Positions 24,605-33,189 of a stretch of DNA of 64,000 nt are shown in pieces. The stretch covers positions 248,001-312,000 of the forward strand of contig CAVSMU010000010.1 in assembly GCA_963729075.1 (NCBI GenBank), in the 5' to 3' direction. The number at the start of each line of letters is the position of its first letter. The first letter of the stretch is position 1. This stretch comes from WHSW01 sp963729075 (GTDB lineage: Bacteria > Actinomycetota > Thermoleophilia > Solirubrobacterales > 70-9). The position numbers and the translations under genes are program-made. The notes under the pieces were generated by a model. The model did not search any database, had not been told where the DNA came from, and saw only the letters and a list, made by a program, of their open reading frames with translations.

Positions 24605-25651
24605 TCAGAGCCAGCCGCGGTCGCGGGCGATCAGCACGGCCTGAGCGCGGTCGACCGCGCCGACCTTCCGATAGACGTTGTGCAGGTGCGTGCGGACGGT
24701 GCTCACCGAAAGCGAAAGCTCCTGCGCGATCTGCTTGTAGACCTTTCCCTCGGCGAGGCCCCGCAGCGCATCCATCTCGCGCAGCGAAAGCGGGCAGGGC
24801 TCGCTCGCCCGTCGACGGCGACCGCCGGCGTAGGGAAACTCGAACAGCAACGAGCTCAGGGATCGCCCGTCGATGCCGAGTGCCTGCGCCGCCCCTCGCA
24901 GCGCGTCCGCGCCCACCGGCTCGCCGGCGGCCTGGTGGACGATCAGGTCCCCGAGCCGGATGGCGGCCGCATGCCCAGCCGCGTCGGCGGCGTGATGGCG
25001 CTCGACCGCCGCCGCGACCGAGCCTCCCACGCCCCACCGTCGGATCAGCACCGCGCCCACGAGCGCATGATCGATCCCGAGCTCGCGGCGCTCGCGCCGC
25101 ACCCGTTCGTCGGGGCTCTCATAGCGACCGTTGCCGAGCAGCTCCTCGCCGTAGAGCTCGACCAGCACGAGCCTGCCGACGTCGTGCAGCAGCGCCGCGA
25201 TCGCGAGCTCATCGGGCTCGGGCAGCCGCGCGAGCTCCCCGATCCGCTCGGCGGCGTTTCGGACTGCGACGGCGTGGCGGCGAAAACGCTCGTGGCCGTC
25301 CGCCCGCGAACCAGGATGGTCGAGCAGATCGTAGGTGTCGAGTCCGGCGGCGAGCGTGCGAACACGGTCGATGTCCAGGGACTCGATCGCCTCACGGACG
25401 CCGCCCGTGCGCCTCGAGGGGCCGCTGCCGTTGTTGGCGGCCCGCATGACCGCGATCGCGAGCCCGGCGTCGGCCTCGACCGCCGCGGTGAGTTCACCCG
25501 CGGTAGCGGCCTCGCGCTCGCAGAGGCTGAGCAGGCGGCGCCGCGCCTCGGCCAGCGCCGGCAACCTGGAGACCGACTCGAAGGCCGCCGCCAGCCGCCG
25601 GCCACCGCCTCCGGCCCCACGCGCGCCCGCGGGCGTGCTCACCTCGGTCAT
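24605..25651 (-). CDS. HDOD-domain protein fused to a LuxR helix-turn-helix
   Basis: 348 aa. Residues ~20-230 form an HDOD domain (LPALAEARRRLLSL; VEADAGLAIAVMRAAN; IESLDIDRVRTLAAGLDTYDLL; IAALLHDVGRLVLVELYGEELL; LGIDHALVGAVLIRRWGV). Residues ~285-348 form a LuxR DNA-binding domain (LSLREMDALRGLAEGKVYKQIAQELSLSVSTVRTHLHNVYRKVGAV). HDOD modules lack full HD-phosphohydrolase metal residues and usually act as signalling scaffolds; fusion to a DNA-binding tail makes this a one-component regulator with unknown input. ATG 25651 follows TATGAG. Convergent with the degenerate response regulator. Confidence 0.88.
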   Translation of the reverse strand: MTEVSTPAGARGAGGGGRRLAAAFESVSRLPALAEARRRLLSLCEREAATAGELTAAVEADAGLAIAVMRAANNGSGPSRRTGGVREAIESLDIDRVRTLAAGLDTYDLLDHPGSRADGHERFRRHAVAVRNAAERIGELARLPEPDELAIAALLHDVGRLVLVELYGEELLGNGRYESPDERVRRERRELGIDHALVGAVLIRRWGVGGSVAAAVERHHAADAAGHAAAIRLGDLIVHQAAGEPVGADALRGAAQALGIDGRSLSSLLFEFPYAGGRRRRASEPCPLSLREMDALRGLAEGKVYKQIAQELSLSVSTVRTHLHNVYRKVGAVDRAQAVLIARDRGWL

Positions 25652-25742
25652 CGTTTCGATCTCATACCCAGGGACCGCGCGATCCGCGGATCACTCAATA
25701 GATCGGCAGCGGCACCGGACTTGTTTAGCCCCGATCGGCGGC

Positions 25743-27158
25743 TCAGGGGCGATCCGCGCCCGCCCGCAGGCGCTGGAGGGCCGCCTCGACGCGCTCCACG
25801 GCGCGGTCACGTCCGAGCGCGGCCAGCGAATCGAAGATCCCCGGCGAAACGGTCGTGCCCGTGATCGCCACCCGCAGGGGCTGGTATACGTCCCTCGCCT
25901 TGACGCCGAGCCGCTCGACCAGCACGCCGAGCTCGCGCTCGAGGTTGGGTGCGTCGAAGGGCTCAACCGAGCGCAGCGGGCCGAGGGACGCCTCCAGATT
26001 GGGACCGGCTCCGTCGCGCATCACCTTGCTCCAGGCCTTTGGGTCGTCGACCGGCGGCTCGAACAGAAACCTCACCAGCGGCCAGAGCTCGCTCAGGGTC
26101 TGCGCCTTCTCCTGGGCGATTGCGCAGGCCGCGCGCAGCCGGTCGGGGTCGGCCGCGGCCTCGGGGTGCCCCTCCCGCTCGAGGTGCGCGGCGGCAGCGT
26201 CGACGTACTCTTCGAGCGGCATGTCGCGCATGAAGCGACCGTTGAGCCAGCGCAGCTTGCGCTCGTCGAAGATGGCCGACGCCCTGCCCACGCGATCGAT
26301 GGAGAAGCGGTCGACGAGCTCGGACGTGGGCAGGATGGTCGTATCGTCCTCGGCCCCCCAGCCGAGCAGGGCGAGATAGTTGCGAATCGCCGCCGGCAGA
26401 TAACCCGCCTCGCGCAGCTCCTGGACCGAGGCGGCGCCATGGCGCTTGGACAGCTTCTTTCCGTCCGGACCGTGAAGGAGCGGCAGATGGGCGTAGCGCG
26501 GCCGCTCGAACCCGAGCGCGCCGAGCACCAGCAGTTGCTTCGGGGTGTTGGAGAGGTGGTCGTCTCCGCGGATCACGTCGGTGATCCCCATCTCGGCGTC
26601 GTCCACAGCGACGGCGAAGTTGTAGAGCGGGGTCCCGTCCCCGCGGGCGATCACGAGGTCGTCGGTGAGCCGGTTCTCGAACCTCACCGGGCCGCGAATC
26701 ACGTCGTCGACCACCGTCTCGCCGTCGTCGGGGACGCGGAGCCGGATCGCCGCGCCCTCCCCCGTCCGCGGCTCGCCGCGGTACCCGGCGTTACCGTGGG
26801 CGCGCTTGAAGGCGCGGACCTCCTCGGCCGTCGCAGTGTCGGGGTAGGCCTTGCCGGAATCGAGCAGCTCGGTGATCCGCGCGCCGTGGCGCTCGGCGCG
26901 CTCGGCCTGGCTCAGCGGCCCCTCGTCCCAGTCGAGCTCGAGCCAGCGCAGCGCGTCGAGGATCTGGGCGACGTTCTCGGGGGTCGAGCGCTCGCGATCG
27001 GTGTCCTCGATCCGCAGCACAAGCGTCCCCTGAGAGCCGCGCGCGACGAGCCAGTTGTACAGCGCCGTGCGCGCTCCGCCAATGTGCAGAGCGCCGGTCG
27101 GCGATGGCGCGAATCGGACTCTCGGGGACTGGCTCATCACTTGCTGATCGGCGCCCAT
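25743..27158 (-). CDS. gltX: Glutamate-tRNA ligase
   Basis: 471 aa class I synthetase. HIGH-like motif PSPTGALHIGGARTALYN at the N terminus; LRIEDTDRERS; GDGTPLYNFAVAVDDAEMGITDVIRGDDHLSNT; KMSKS-like GKKLSKRHGA; then the C-terminal anticodon-binding helical domain. The gatCAB operon in this window suggests it is non-discriminating, also charging tRNA-Gln with Glu (inference). ATG 27158 or ATG 27137 (MSQSPRVRFAPSPTG) are possible; the second matches family N termini. Its 5' end overlaps a small GRAM-like gene by 22 nt. Confidence 0.95.
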   Translation of the reverse strand: MGADQQVMSQSPRVRFAPSPTGALHIGGARTALYNWLVARGSQGTLVLRIEDTDRERSTPENVAQILDALRWLELDWDEGPLSQAERAERHGARITELLDSGKAYPDTATAEEVRAFKRAHGNAGYRGEPRTGEGAAIRLRVPDDGETVVDDVIRGPVRFENRLTDDLVIARGDGTPLYNFAVAVDDAEMGITDVIRGDDHLSNTPKQLLVLGALGFERPRYAHLPLLHGPDGKKLSKRHGAASVQELREAGYLPAAIRNYLALLGWGAEDDTTILPTSELVDRFSIDRVGRASAIFDERKLRWLNGRFMRDMPLEEYVDAAAAHLEREGHPEAAADPDRLRAACAIAQEKAQTLSELWPLVRFLFEPPVDDPKAWSKVMRDGAGPNLEASLGPLRSVEPFDAPNLERELGVLVERLGVKARDVYQPLRVAITGTTVSPGIFDSLAALGRDRAVERVEAALQRLRAGADRP

Positions 27159-27361
27159 TGTGCCCCGCGCGCGCAGCTCGGGCGGACCCGCCGCACGGCC
27201 GCGTTCGTCAGTTGTCCTCGCGGATCGCCGCCGCCATCGCCACGCGATTCAAAGACGAGTCGGCGGTCGGTCAGGTACAGCTTGCCGCCAACCGCTCGTA
27301 CGCCCGCCGTGTGATTCGCACGCTTCTCCCATACGAGGGTTTCTCCGTCCTCCAGATCCAC
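27137..27361 (-). CDS. Short GRAM-like protein overlapping gltX
   Basis: 74 aa. The first half, LEDGETLVWEKRANHTAGVRAVGGKLYLTDRRLVFESRGDG, matches the opening strands of bacterial GRAM/PH-like domains; the remainder is basic and unlike the family, so the domain is truncated or the frame shifts after RLVFES. GTG 27361 lies exactly 6 nt behind TAGGCT, the leaderless pattern seen widely here, which argues it is expressed. Its last 22 nt overlap the first codons of gltX. Confidence 0.55.
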   Translation of the reverse strand: MDLEDGETLVWEKRANHTAGVRAVGGKLYLTDRRLVFESRGDGGGDPRGQLTNAAVRRVRPSCARGAQWAPISK

Positions 27362-27473
27362 AGGTCAAGCCTACCTCCGGGCAGGGTGCGGACTCCATCA
27401 CTTCTGTGGTCGCGTCCGGCCCTGATCCGATCGCCCTCTCGCCGCTCGCTAGAGTGGCGCACTTGGCTTTGTC

Positions 27474-28394
27474 ATGCGGAAAACGCGCCCTCAGATGCTG
27501 ATCGGCTGTCACGTTTCCGCAGCTGGCGGGCTGACCAAGGCCGTCGAGCGCGGCACCGAGAGCGGCTCGCGCGCGATCCAGATCTTCAACCAGAGCCCGC
27601 GGATGTGGCGGCCGACCCGCTACAGCGACGAGGACTTCGGCGAGTTCCGCGAGGCACTGGATCACTCGCGGATCGATTCCGCGACGATCCACGCCGTCTA
27701 CCTGATCAACTGTGCGAGCAAGGAGCGCGAGATCCGGACGAAGTCGATCACCTCCCTCACGCATGCTCTGCGGGTCGGCGACGGAATCGGTGCCCGTGGC
27801 GTCGTCCTGCACGCCGGAGCTCGAAAGGGCGAGCCGCACGGACCGTCGATGAAGCGTGCGGCGGCGGCGATCCGCGCCGCCCTGGCTGATTCCGACCGCT
27901 GCCCGGTCCTGCTCGAGAACACCGCCGGAACCCAGGGGCCGCTGGGCAGAAACTTCGACGAGCTCGCCGAGCTCGTCGAGCGACTCGACGGTGACGCGCG
28001 GGTCGGCATCTGTCTCGACTCCTGCCACCTGCTCGCCTCCGGGTTCGAGATCCGCACGGCCGCGGCGCTCGGAGAGGTGGTCGATGAGTTCGACGCCAAG
28101 CTGGGCCTCGATCGCCTTGCGTGCCTCCACTTGAACGACTCCAAGACCCCGCTCGGGGGAAACCGTGATCATCACGCGAACCTCGGTGAGGGCGAGATCG
28201 GGGAGCGTGGACTCGGCGTCTTTCTATCCGAACCGCGATTCGATCGGCTGCCGACACTGATCGAGACCGGTGGCGCCCACGGGGCGCCGGGCCGCGCCGA
28301 TGTCGAACTCGCGCGCAAGCTACGCAAGCGCGGCCTCGCCGCCCGCAAGCGCGGCGGGCGGCGACGAAAGCGGGCGAGCCCCGAAGCCGGCTGA
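27474..28394 (+). CDS. nfo: Endonuclease IV (AP endonuclease, deoxyribonuclease IV)
   Basis: 306 aa TIM-barrel enzyme that cuts 5' of abasic sites. Motifs: MLIGCHVSAAGGLTKAVERG; IQIFNQSPRMWRP; IHAVYLINCAS; VLHAGARKG with metal His; LLENTAGTQGPLG with metal Glu; VGICLDSCHLLASGF; LACLHLNDSKTPLGGNRDHHANLGEGEIG with two metal His; and TLIETGG. The basic tail is unusual (about 25 residues, mostly Arg/Lys). The family usually begins at MLIG (ATG 27495), so either ATG 27474 or 27495 is the start. A TAGAGT box lies 18 nt before 27474. Confidence 0.94.
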   Translation: MRKTRPQMLIGCHVSAAGGLTKAVERGTESGSRAIQIFNQSPRMWRPTRYSDEDFGEFREALDHSRIDSATIHAVYLINCASKEREIRTKSITSLTHALRVGDGIGARGVVLHAGARKGEPHGPSMKRAAAAIRAALADSDRCPVLLENTAGTQGPLGRNFDELAELVERLDGDARVGICLDSCHLLASGFEIRTAAALGEVVDEFDAKLGLDRLACLHLNDSKTPLGGNRDHHANLGEGEIGERGLGVFLSEPRFDRLPTLIETGGAHGAPGRADVELARKLRKRGLAARKRGGRRRKRASPEAG

Positions 28395-28403
28395 GCTGTC
28401 GGG

Positions 28404-28802
28404 TTATGCCAGGGCGTTGCGAAGGTCGAAGGCGCGGATGCCCTCGGGGCCCCGGTCGGTGCAGTCGAAGAAGCGCGGGTTGACGCAGTCGTAGGCCGGC
28501 CCGGCGCCCTCGTAGGAGGGCTCGACGCGGAACTGGCACTGGGGCAGCGCCTCGCCGGTCATCTTGATTCCCCCGAAGCCGCCGCTCGCCTCCGCGAGCT
28601 CGAACATGTCCACGTCGATCTCCGCGCGGAAGACCTTCCGTAGGCAGCCCATGTAGCGGCCGCCGGTGAGCTGGTCCTCGTAGCTGTAGAGGAAGCGACA
28701 GCCGAGCTCGATGCAGCCGCGGGGCTCGATGAGCTTGTCGCAGAAGGTGCGGCAGCGCCGGCACTCGCCCGACCTGGTCCCAGTTCGCTGAACCGTTGCC
28801 AC
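28404..28802 (-). CDS. Cysteine-rich hypothetical protein (nine Cys)
   Basis: 132 aa with Cys at residues 14, 17, 21, 30, 35, 53, 89, 106 and 114: CRRCRTFC near the N terminus, then CIELGCRFLYSYEDQLTGGRYMGCLRKVF, QCQF, DCVNPRFFDC. No signal peptide or membrane segment, so the cysteines probably bind metal (zinc or Fe-S) in the cytoplasm. I do not recognise a family. GTG 28802 is 6 nt behind TAGACT. It follows dnaE on the same strand with a 22-nt gap but has its own promoter box. Confidence 0.75.
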   Translation of the reverse strand: MATVQRTGTRSGECRRCRTFCDKLIEPRGCIELGCRFLYSYEDQLTGGRYMGCLRKVFRAEIDVDMFELAEASGGFGGIKMTGEALPQCQFRVEPSYEGAGPAYDCVNPRFFDCTDRGPEGIRAFDLRNALA

Positions 28803-28824
28803 GCGGAAAGTCTACGGCTCGGGC

Positions 28825-31800
28825 TCAGGCGGCGATCGCCGCTGGGCCGAGGAGCTGATCGATCTCGGCCCGCAACGCGGCCGATGCGCTCACCCTGTAT
28901 TCGGGTCCGAAGCGCAGCCGCCGGGTCCCCTCGCGGGTGCCCATCTCGAGGACGACCTCGCACTCGCCGGGAAAGCTTCCGAAGACCGACTTCAGGTCCT
29001 CGACCAGCCCGGCGCCGAACTCGGCGGCGTTGATCCGCAGCACCAGCGGCGCGTCGGCCGCCTTCGCCTTGGCCCGGGCGGCGGCCAGCTCGTCTTCGCC
29101 GGGCTCGAAGACCTCGGCCTCGGCGACAACGACGCTCATCTCTCCCCGGCCCTTGTGGTCCACGCGGCCGCGCACCACGATTACTCGGTCGACCTCGATC
29201 ACCTCCGCGACCTCGCCGGCGGCGTCGCGGACGAAGAGCTCCACCCGGCCCTCGAGGTCGTCGAGGGTCGCGAACATGACGTAGCCGCCGCTGCGGGTGC
29301 GAACCTTCTTCGCCTCGCTGACGATCCCGCCGACGGTGACCCACGAGCCGTCGTCGAGCTCGGCCACCGCCGCCAGCGAGCGCTCGGTCCGGGCGCGCAG
29401 GGCGTCCCGGACCTCGCTCAGCGGGTGCGCCGATAGGAACGTGCCGAGCGTCTCCTTCTCCATCCGCAGGAACTCGCGCTGATCGAACTCCTCGTCCGGG
29501 ACCGGAGGATGGCGAGGCGGTGCCAGGTTCTGCGCCTCGGCGTCAGCGCCGAGCCCCCCGTCGAGGTCGAAGATGGATCCCTGGCCACGGCGCGAGTCCT
29601 CCTGGTGCTTTTGTCCGGCCGACTGCGCCTGGGCGAGCACCTCGAGCATCCCCCGCCGCGCCGCCCCGGTCGAGTCGAGAGCCCCGCACTTCACCAGGCA
29701 CTCGATCGCCCGCTTGTTGACCGCCCGCGAGTCGACGCGGTCGCAGAAATCCCAGATCGACTCGAACTCGCCGCCCGACTCACGCGCGCCGATGATCGTC
29801 TCCACCGCCGCGTGCCCGACGTTCTTGACCGCGTCGAGGCCGAAGCGGATCGAGTTGCCCGAGACGATGAACCCGTGATCGGAGGAGTTGACGTCCGGCG
29901 GCATCACGTCGATCCCCATCGCCTCGCAGCGGTTGACGAAGAACGGCACCTTGTCCTTGGTCGACATGACCGACGAGATCACCGCGGCCATGTACTCGGC
30001 CGGGTAGTTCGCCTTCAGGTAGGCGGTCCTGTAGGCGATCAGCGCGTAGCACGCGGCGTGGGACCGGTTGAAGCTGTAGTCGGCCGCGGCCGTCATCAGC
30101 GACCAGAGGTCCCTCGCGACGCGCCGATCGGTCCCCGACTCGGCCAGGCCGGCGAGGAACTTGTCCTCCATCGTCGCCATCAGGTCGCGCTTCTTCTTGC
30201 CGACCGCCTTGCGCAGGTCGTCGGCCTCGGCGGGGCTGAAGCCGGCCATCCGCTTGGCGATCTCCATCAACTGCTCCTGGTAGATGCAGCAGCCGTAGGT
30301 GGTCTCGGTTATCGCCCGCAGACGCTCGTCGGCGTACGTGACGGAGCGCGGATCGCGCTTGCCGCGCGCGTAGTCGTCGATGTAGCGCATGGCGCCCGGG
30401 CGGTAGAGCGAGACCAGGGCCACGATGTCGGCGAACTCGGTCGGCCTCACCTTGCGCAGGGCGTCGCGCATCCCGTCGGACTCGAGCTGGAAGACCCCGA
30501 CCGAGTCGCCGCCGGCGAGCATCTCGTAGGTCCGCTCGTCGTCCATCGGGATCGCCTCCATGTCGAGCTCGGCGCCGCGCGAGCGGTGGATGATCTCGAC
30601 GGCGTCCTCGATCACGTCGAGGTTGCGAAGGCCGAGGAAGTCCATCTTCAGCAGGCCGATTTCCTCGATCGGGCCCATCGAGTACTGGGTGACGATCTTG
30701 TAGGAGCGTTCGGGCTTCCCGTTGCCGCCGCCGTTGCCGTTCGGCGCCCCAGCGCCGCTGCGGTCCTCGGCAAGCTGGAGCGGGACGATCTCGTTCAGCG
30801 GTCGGTCGGCGATCACCACGGCGGCGGCGTGGATCGAGTTGTTGCGGACGATTCCCTCGAGGCCCTGGGCGACGTCGACGATCCGCCGGACGTCCGCGTC
30901 GCCGTCGTAGGCCCGGCGCAGGTCCTGGCCCTGGCGCAGGCAGGCCTCGAAGCTGGGGCTGCGGCCCATGATCGGCTCGGGGATCAGCTTGGCCGCGCGG
31001 TCCCCGGTGCCGTAGTCGTAGCCGAGTACGCGCGCTGCGTCCCGGGTCGCCGCGCGCGGCGCCATCTTGCCGAAGGTGATGATCTGGGCGACGGACTCGC
31101 GGCCGTATTTCTCCTGCACGTAGCGGATCACCCGCTCGCGGCCACGGACCGAGAAGTCGATGTCGATGTCGGGCATCGACTTTCGCGCCGGGTTGAGGAA
31201 CCGCTCGAACAGCAGCCCGTTGGCGAGCGGGTCGAGGTCGGTGATGTTGAGCGCGTAGGAGACGATGGAGCCGGCTGCCGACCCGCGGCCCGGCCCGACC
31301 GCGATCCCGCTCTCCTTCGCGTAGCGGACGAAGTCCCAGACGATCAGGAAGTAGGACTCGAAGCCCATCTCGCGGATCACCCCGAGCTCGAACTCGAGGC
31401 GCTCGACTGCGGCCGCGGGCGGCGGGTCTCCGTACCGGCGGGCGAGGCCCTCGCGAGCGAGGCGATCGAGCATCTGGCGCGGCTCCTCGCCCTCGGGGGT
31501 CGGGAAGCGCGGCAGCAGCAACTCGCCGAGTTCGAGCTCGACCTCGCATCGGCCCGCGATCTCGAGCGTCGTGGGCACCGCCTCCGGCCAGTCGGCGAAC
31601 GCGGATGCCATCTCCGCCGGACTCTTGAGGAAGAACTCGTTGGTGTCGAAGGTCAGCTTCGGCTGCTCGAGGGTGGACTTGGTCTGGACGCAGAGCAGGG
31701 CCGCGTGGTTCGAGTAGTCCTCCCGGCGCAGGTAGTGGACGTCCGCCGTGGCGACCAGCGGACGGCCGAGCTCGCGGGCGTAGCGGACGATGCCTTCGTT

Positions 31801-32352
31801 CGCCTTCGCCTGCTCCGGGATCTCGTTCGCCTGGATCTCGAAGTAGAGGTTCTCGGGCCCGTAGATCTGGGCGAGGTCGTCCACGTGGGCGCGAGCGTCC
31901 CCGGGCCGTCCCTCGACCAGGCGTCGGCAGAAGCGCGACTGGAGGCACCCGGTGAGCGCGATCACGCCCTCGGAGTGGCGGGCCAGCAGCTCGGTGTCGA
32001 CGTTCGCCTTGCCGCGGGAGAAGCCCTCCAGGTAGCCGGCGGAGGTCAGCTTGACGAGGTTGTGAAAGCCAGCGTCCGAGGCGGCGAGCAGGGTCAGGTG
32101 GTTGCGCTCGACGCGGCCCTCGACGCGGCGGTCGTCGACCAGGTAAGCCTCGAGTCCGAGGATCGGCTTGACGCCGTGCTTGCGGCACGCCTTGTAGTGC
32201 TCGACGGCGCCGTTCATCACCCCGTGGTCGGTGAGCCCGAGGGCGGGCATCTCGAGCTCGGCCGCGCGCGCCGCCATCGCATCGATCTTGCAGGCCCCGT
32301 CGAGCAGCGAGTACTCGCTGTGCACATGCAGATGGACGGCGGACCCGCTCAC
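28825..32352 (-). CDS. dnaE: DNA polymerase III alpha subunit (DnaE1)
   Basis: 1175 aa replicative polymerase. N-terminal PHP domain with HLHVHSEYSLLDGACKID; polymerase palm with PGRGSAAGSIVSYAL and catalytic PDIDIDFSVRGRE; GVFQLESDGMRDALRK; YQEQLMEIAKRMAGF; YSFNRSHAACYALIAYRTAYLKANYP; HhH region with RFGLDAVKNVG; OB-fold (WVTVGGIVSEAKKVRTRSGGYVMF). A Gly/Asn-rich insertion (AGAPNGNGGGNGKPE) breaks the polymerase region near QYSMGPIEEIG. GTG 32352 (SGSAVHLHVH) is preferred because AAGGGA lies just upstream; a TTG 33 nt earlier is unlikely. Confidence 0.97.
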   Translation of the reverse strand: MSGSAVHLHVHSEYSLLDGACKIDAMAARAAELEMPALGLTDHGVMNGAVEHYKACRKHGVKPILGLEAYLVDDRRVEGRVERNHLTLLAASDAGFHNLVKLTSAGYLEGFSRGKANVDTELLARHSEGVIALTGCLQSRFCRRLVEGRPGDARAHVDDLAQIYGPENLYFEIQANEIPEQAKANEGIVRYARELGRPLVATADVHYLRREDYSNHAALLCVQTKSTLEQPKLTFDTNEFFLKSPAEMASAFADWPEAVPTTLEIAGRCEVELELGELLLPRFPTPEGEEPRQMLDRLAREGLARRYGDPPPAAAVERLEFELGVIREMGFESYFLIVWDFVRYAKESGIAVGPGRGSAAGSIVSYALNITDLDPLANGLLFERFLNPARKSMPDIDIDFSVRGRERVIRYVQEKYGRESVAQIITFGKMAPRAATRDAARVLGYDYGTGDRAAKLIPEPIMGRSPSFEACLRQGQDLRRAYDGDADVRRIVDVAQGLEGIVRNNSIHAAAVVIADRPLNEIVPLQLAEDRSGAGAPNGNGGGNGKPERSYKIVTQYSMGPIEEIGLLKMDFLGLRNLDVIEDAVEIIHRSRGAELDMEAIPMDDERTYEMLAGGDSVGVFQLESDGMRDALRKVRPTEFADIVALVSLYRPGAMRYIDDYARGKRDPRSVTYADERLRAITETTYGCCIYQEQLMEIAKRMAGFSPAEADDLRKAVGKKKRDLMATMEDKFLAGLAESGTDRRVARDLWSLMTAAADYSFNRSHAACYALIAYRTAYLKANYPAEYMAAVISSVMSTKDKVPFFVNRCEAMGIDVMPPDVNSSDHGFIVSGNSIRFGLDAVKNVGHAAVETIIGARESGGEFESIWDFCDRVDSRAVNKRAIECLVKCGALDSTGAARRGMLEVLAQAQSAGQKHQEDSRRGQGSIFDLDGGLGADAEAQNLAPPRHPPVPDEEFDQREFLRMEKETLGTFLSAHPLSEVRDALRARTERSLAAVAELDDGSWVTVGGIVSEAKKVRTRSGGYVMFATLDDLEGRVELFVRDAAGEVAEVIEVDRVIVVRGRVDHKGRGEMSVVVAEAEVFEPGEDELAAARAKAKAADAPLVLRINAAEFGAGLVEDLKSVFGSFPGECEVVLEMGTREGTRRLRFGPEYRVSASAALRAEIDQLLGPAAIAA

Positions 32353-32483
32353 CGAATCCCTTGGATCGCGCTTCGCCCCACGCAATCGCTCTTTGTTCGT
32401 GGCTCCGCGCTCACATGGCGATCATCGCAAGCGGCCCTGACGGCACCGGCGCGCGTTCTCGCAACATGCGAGGATCGCGCGTC

Positions 32484-32918
32484 GTGATCTGGCTCCTCAG
32501 ACACGGCGAGGCATCGGACGATGCTCCCGACGACGCGTCCCGAACGCTCACCGCAAACGGCGAACGGCAGGCGCGGGCGGCGGGCGCCGCGCTGAAGGAG
32601 CTCGGAATCGAGATCGACCGCTGCCTGACCAGTCCCAAGCTGCGCGCCGTACAGACCGCGAGGCTCGCCTGCGAGCCACTGGGAGTGGAGCCAGAGGTCA
32701 GCGAGGCGCTGGGAGGTGGCGATTTCGATCCGACCGGGCTCGCGGCCGGACGCGGTACCGTGCTGCTCGTCGGTCACGAGCCCGACCTCTCGCGCGCGAT
32801 CCAACTCACGACGGGCGGGCGGGCGGACATGAGGAAGGGCGGTCTCGCAGCGCTCGACGAACGGTTTCTGGCGTCGCTGCTTCAGCCCGAGGCGCTGCGG
32901 CGGATCGCCGGCGTCTGA
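32484..32918 (+). CDS. SixA-like histidine phosphatase
   Basis: 144 aa, histidine-phosphatase superfamily. Catalytic LLRHGEASD at the N terminus; SPKLRAVQTARLACEPL; second catalytic His in VLLVGHEPDLSRAI. The short length fits SixA-type phosphohistidine phosphatases, and the substrate is not known in actinobacteria. GTG 32484 is placed 8 nt after GAGGAT and removes an unconserved leader; ATG 32466 is the alternative. Divergent from dnaE. Confidence 0.88.
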   Translation: MIWLLRHGEASDDAPDDASRTLTANGERQARAAGAALKELGIEIDRCLTSPKLRAVQTARLACEPLGVEPEVSEALGGGDFDPTGLAAGRGTVLLVGHEPDLSRAIQLTTGGRADMRKGGLAALDERFLASLLQPEALRRIAGV

Positions 32919-32947
32919 GCCAGAGCTCGAGCAAGATCCTTCCCAGA

Positions 32948-32969
32948 CGCTGCAAGTTCCGTTGCAGCG
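32948..32969 (+). terminator. Hairpin after the SixA-like gene
   Basis: CGCTGCAA (32948-32955) and TTGCAGCG (32962-32969), a perfect 8-bp stem with a 6-nt loop, 30 nt past the stop and before the riboswitch promoter. No U-tract. Confidence 0.45.
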
Positions 32970-33013
32970 AGCGAACCGTCGCGCACGCTGCTAACCGGCC
33001 CCTAATCGTCCGC

Positions 33014-33019
33014 TAGTCT
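33014..33019 (+). promoter_or_regulatory. -10 box for the riboswitch transcript
   Basis: TAGTCT, predicting a start point near 33026 at the 5' edge of the c-di-AMP aptamer. No good -35 hexamer. Confidence 0.4.
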
Positions 33020-33026
33020 CCCGGCC

Positions 33027-33188
33027 TTCGCCGAGTTCCCTGCAAATCGCCGCTATCTCGAAGGCGAGAAGCCGGGGATCGGGGGACCCGAAGGCGGCCT
33101 GCTCTTCCCCGCCTGGGGCGAATCGCGGCCGTTCGCGAAGCGCCAGCCCATGGCGCGAGCCCGTCAGCTAACCCCGTAGGCAACCGAA
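33027..33188 (+). ncRNA. c-di-AMP riboswitch (ydaO-yuaA class)
   Basis: The conserved core can be read in order: GCCGAGTTCCC at the 5' edge; CGGGGGACCCGAAGG; CTGGGGCGAATCGCGGCC; and near the 3' end CCCGTCAGCTAACCCCGTAGGC. These match the GGGGGACCC, GGGGNGAAUC and CCGUCAGCUAACC blocks of the ydaO-yuaA family, known to bind cyclic di-AMP. A closing helix is possible between TTCGCC (33027-33032) and GGC..CGAA (33179-33188). The aptamer ends 1-2 nt before the ATG of the transglycosylase gene, so the expression platform must be the closing helix itself or the start region. In actinobacteria this class typically controls cell-wall hydrolase and Rpf genes, as here. Confidence 0.92.
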
Positions 33189-33189
33189 A

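Noticed and set aside
29509..32487. Very long plus-strand open frame (992 codons) across dnaE
   Set aside because: Antisense to dnaE, which has complete polymerase motifs; the translation is Arg/Asp/Val-rich without any family motif. Long antisense frames are expected at this GC content.
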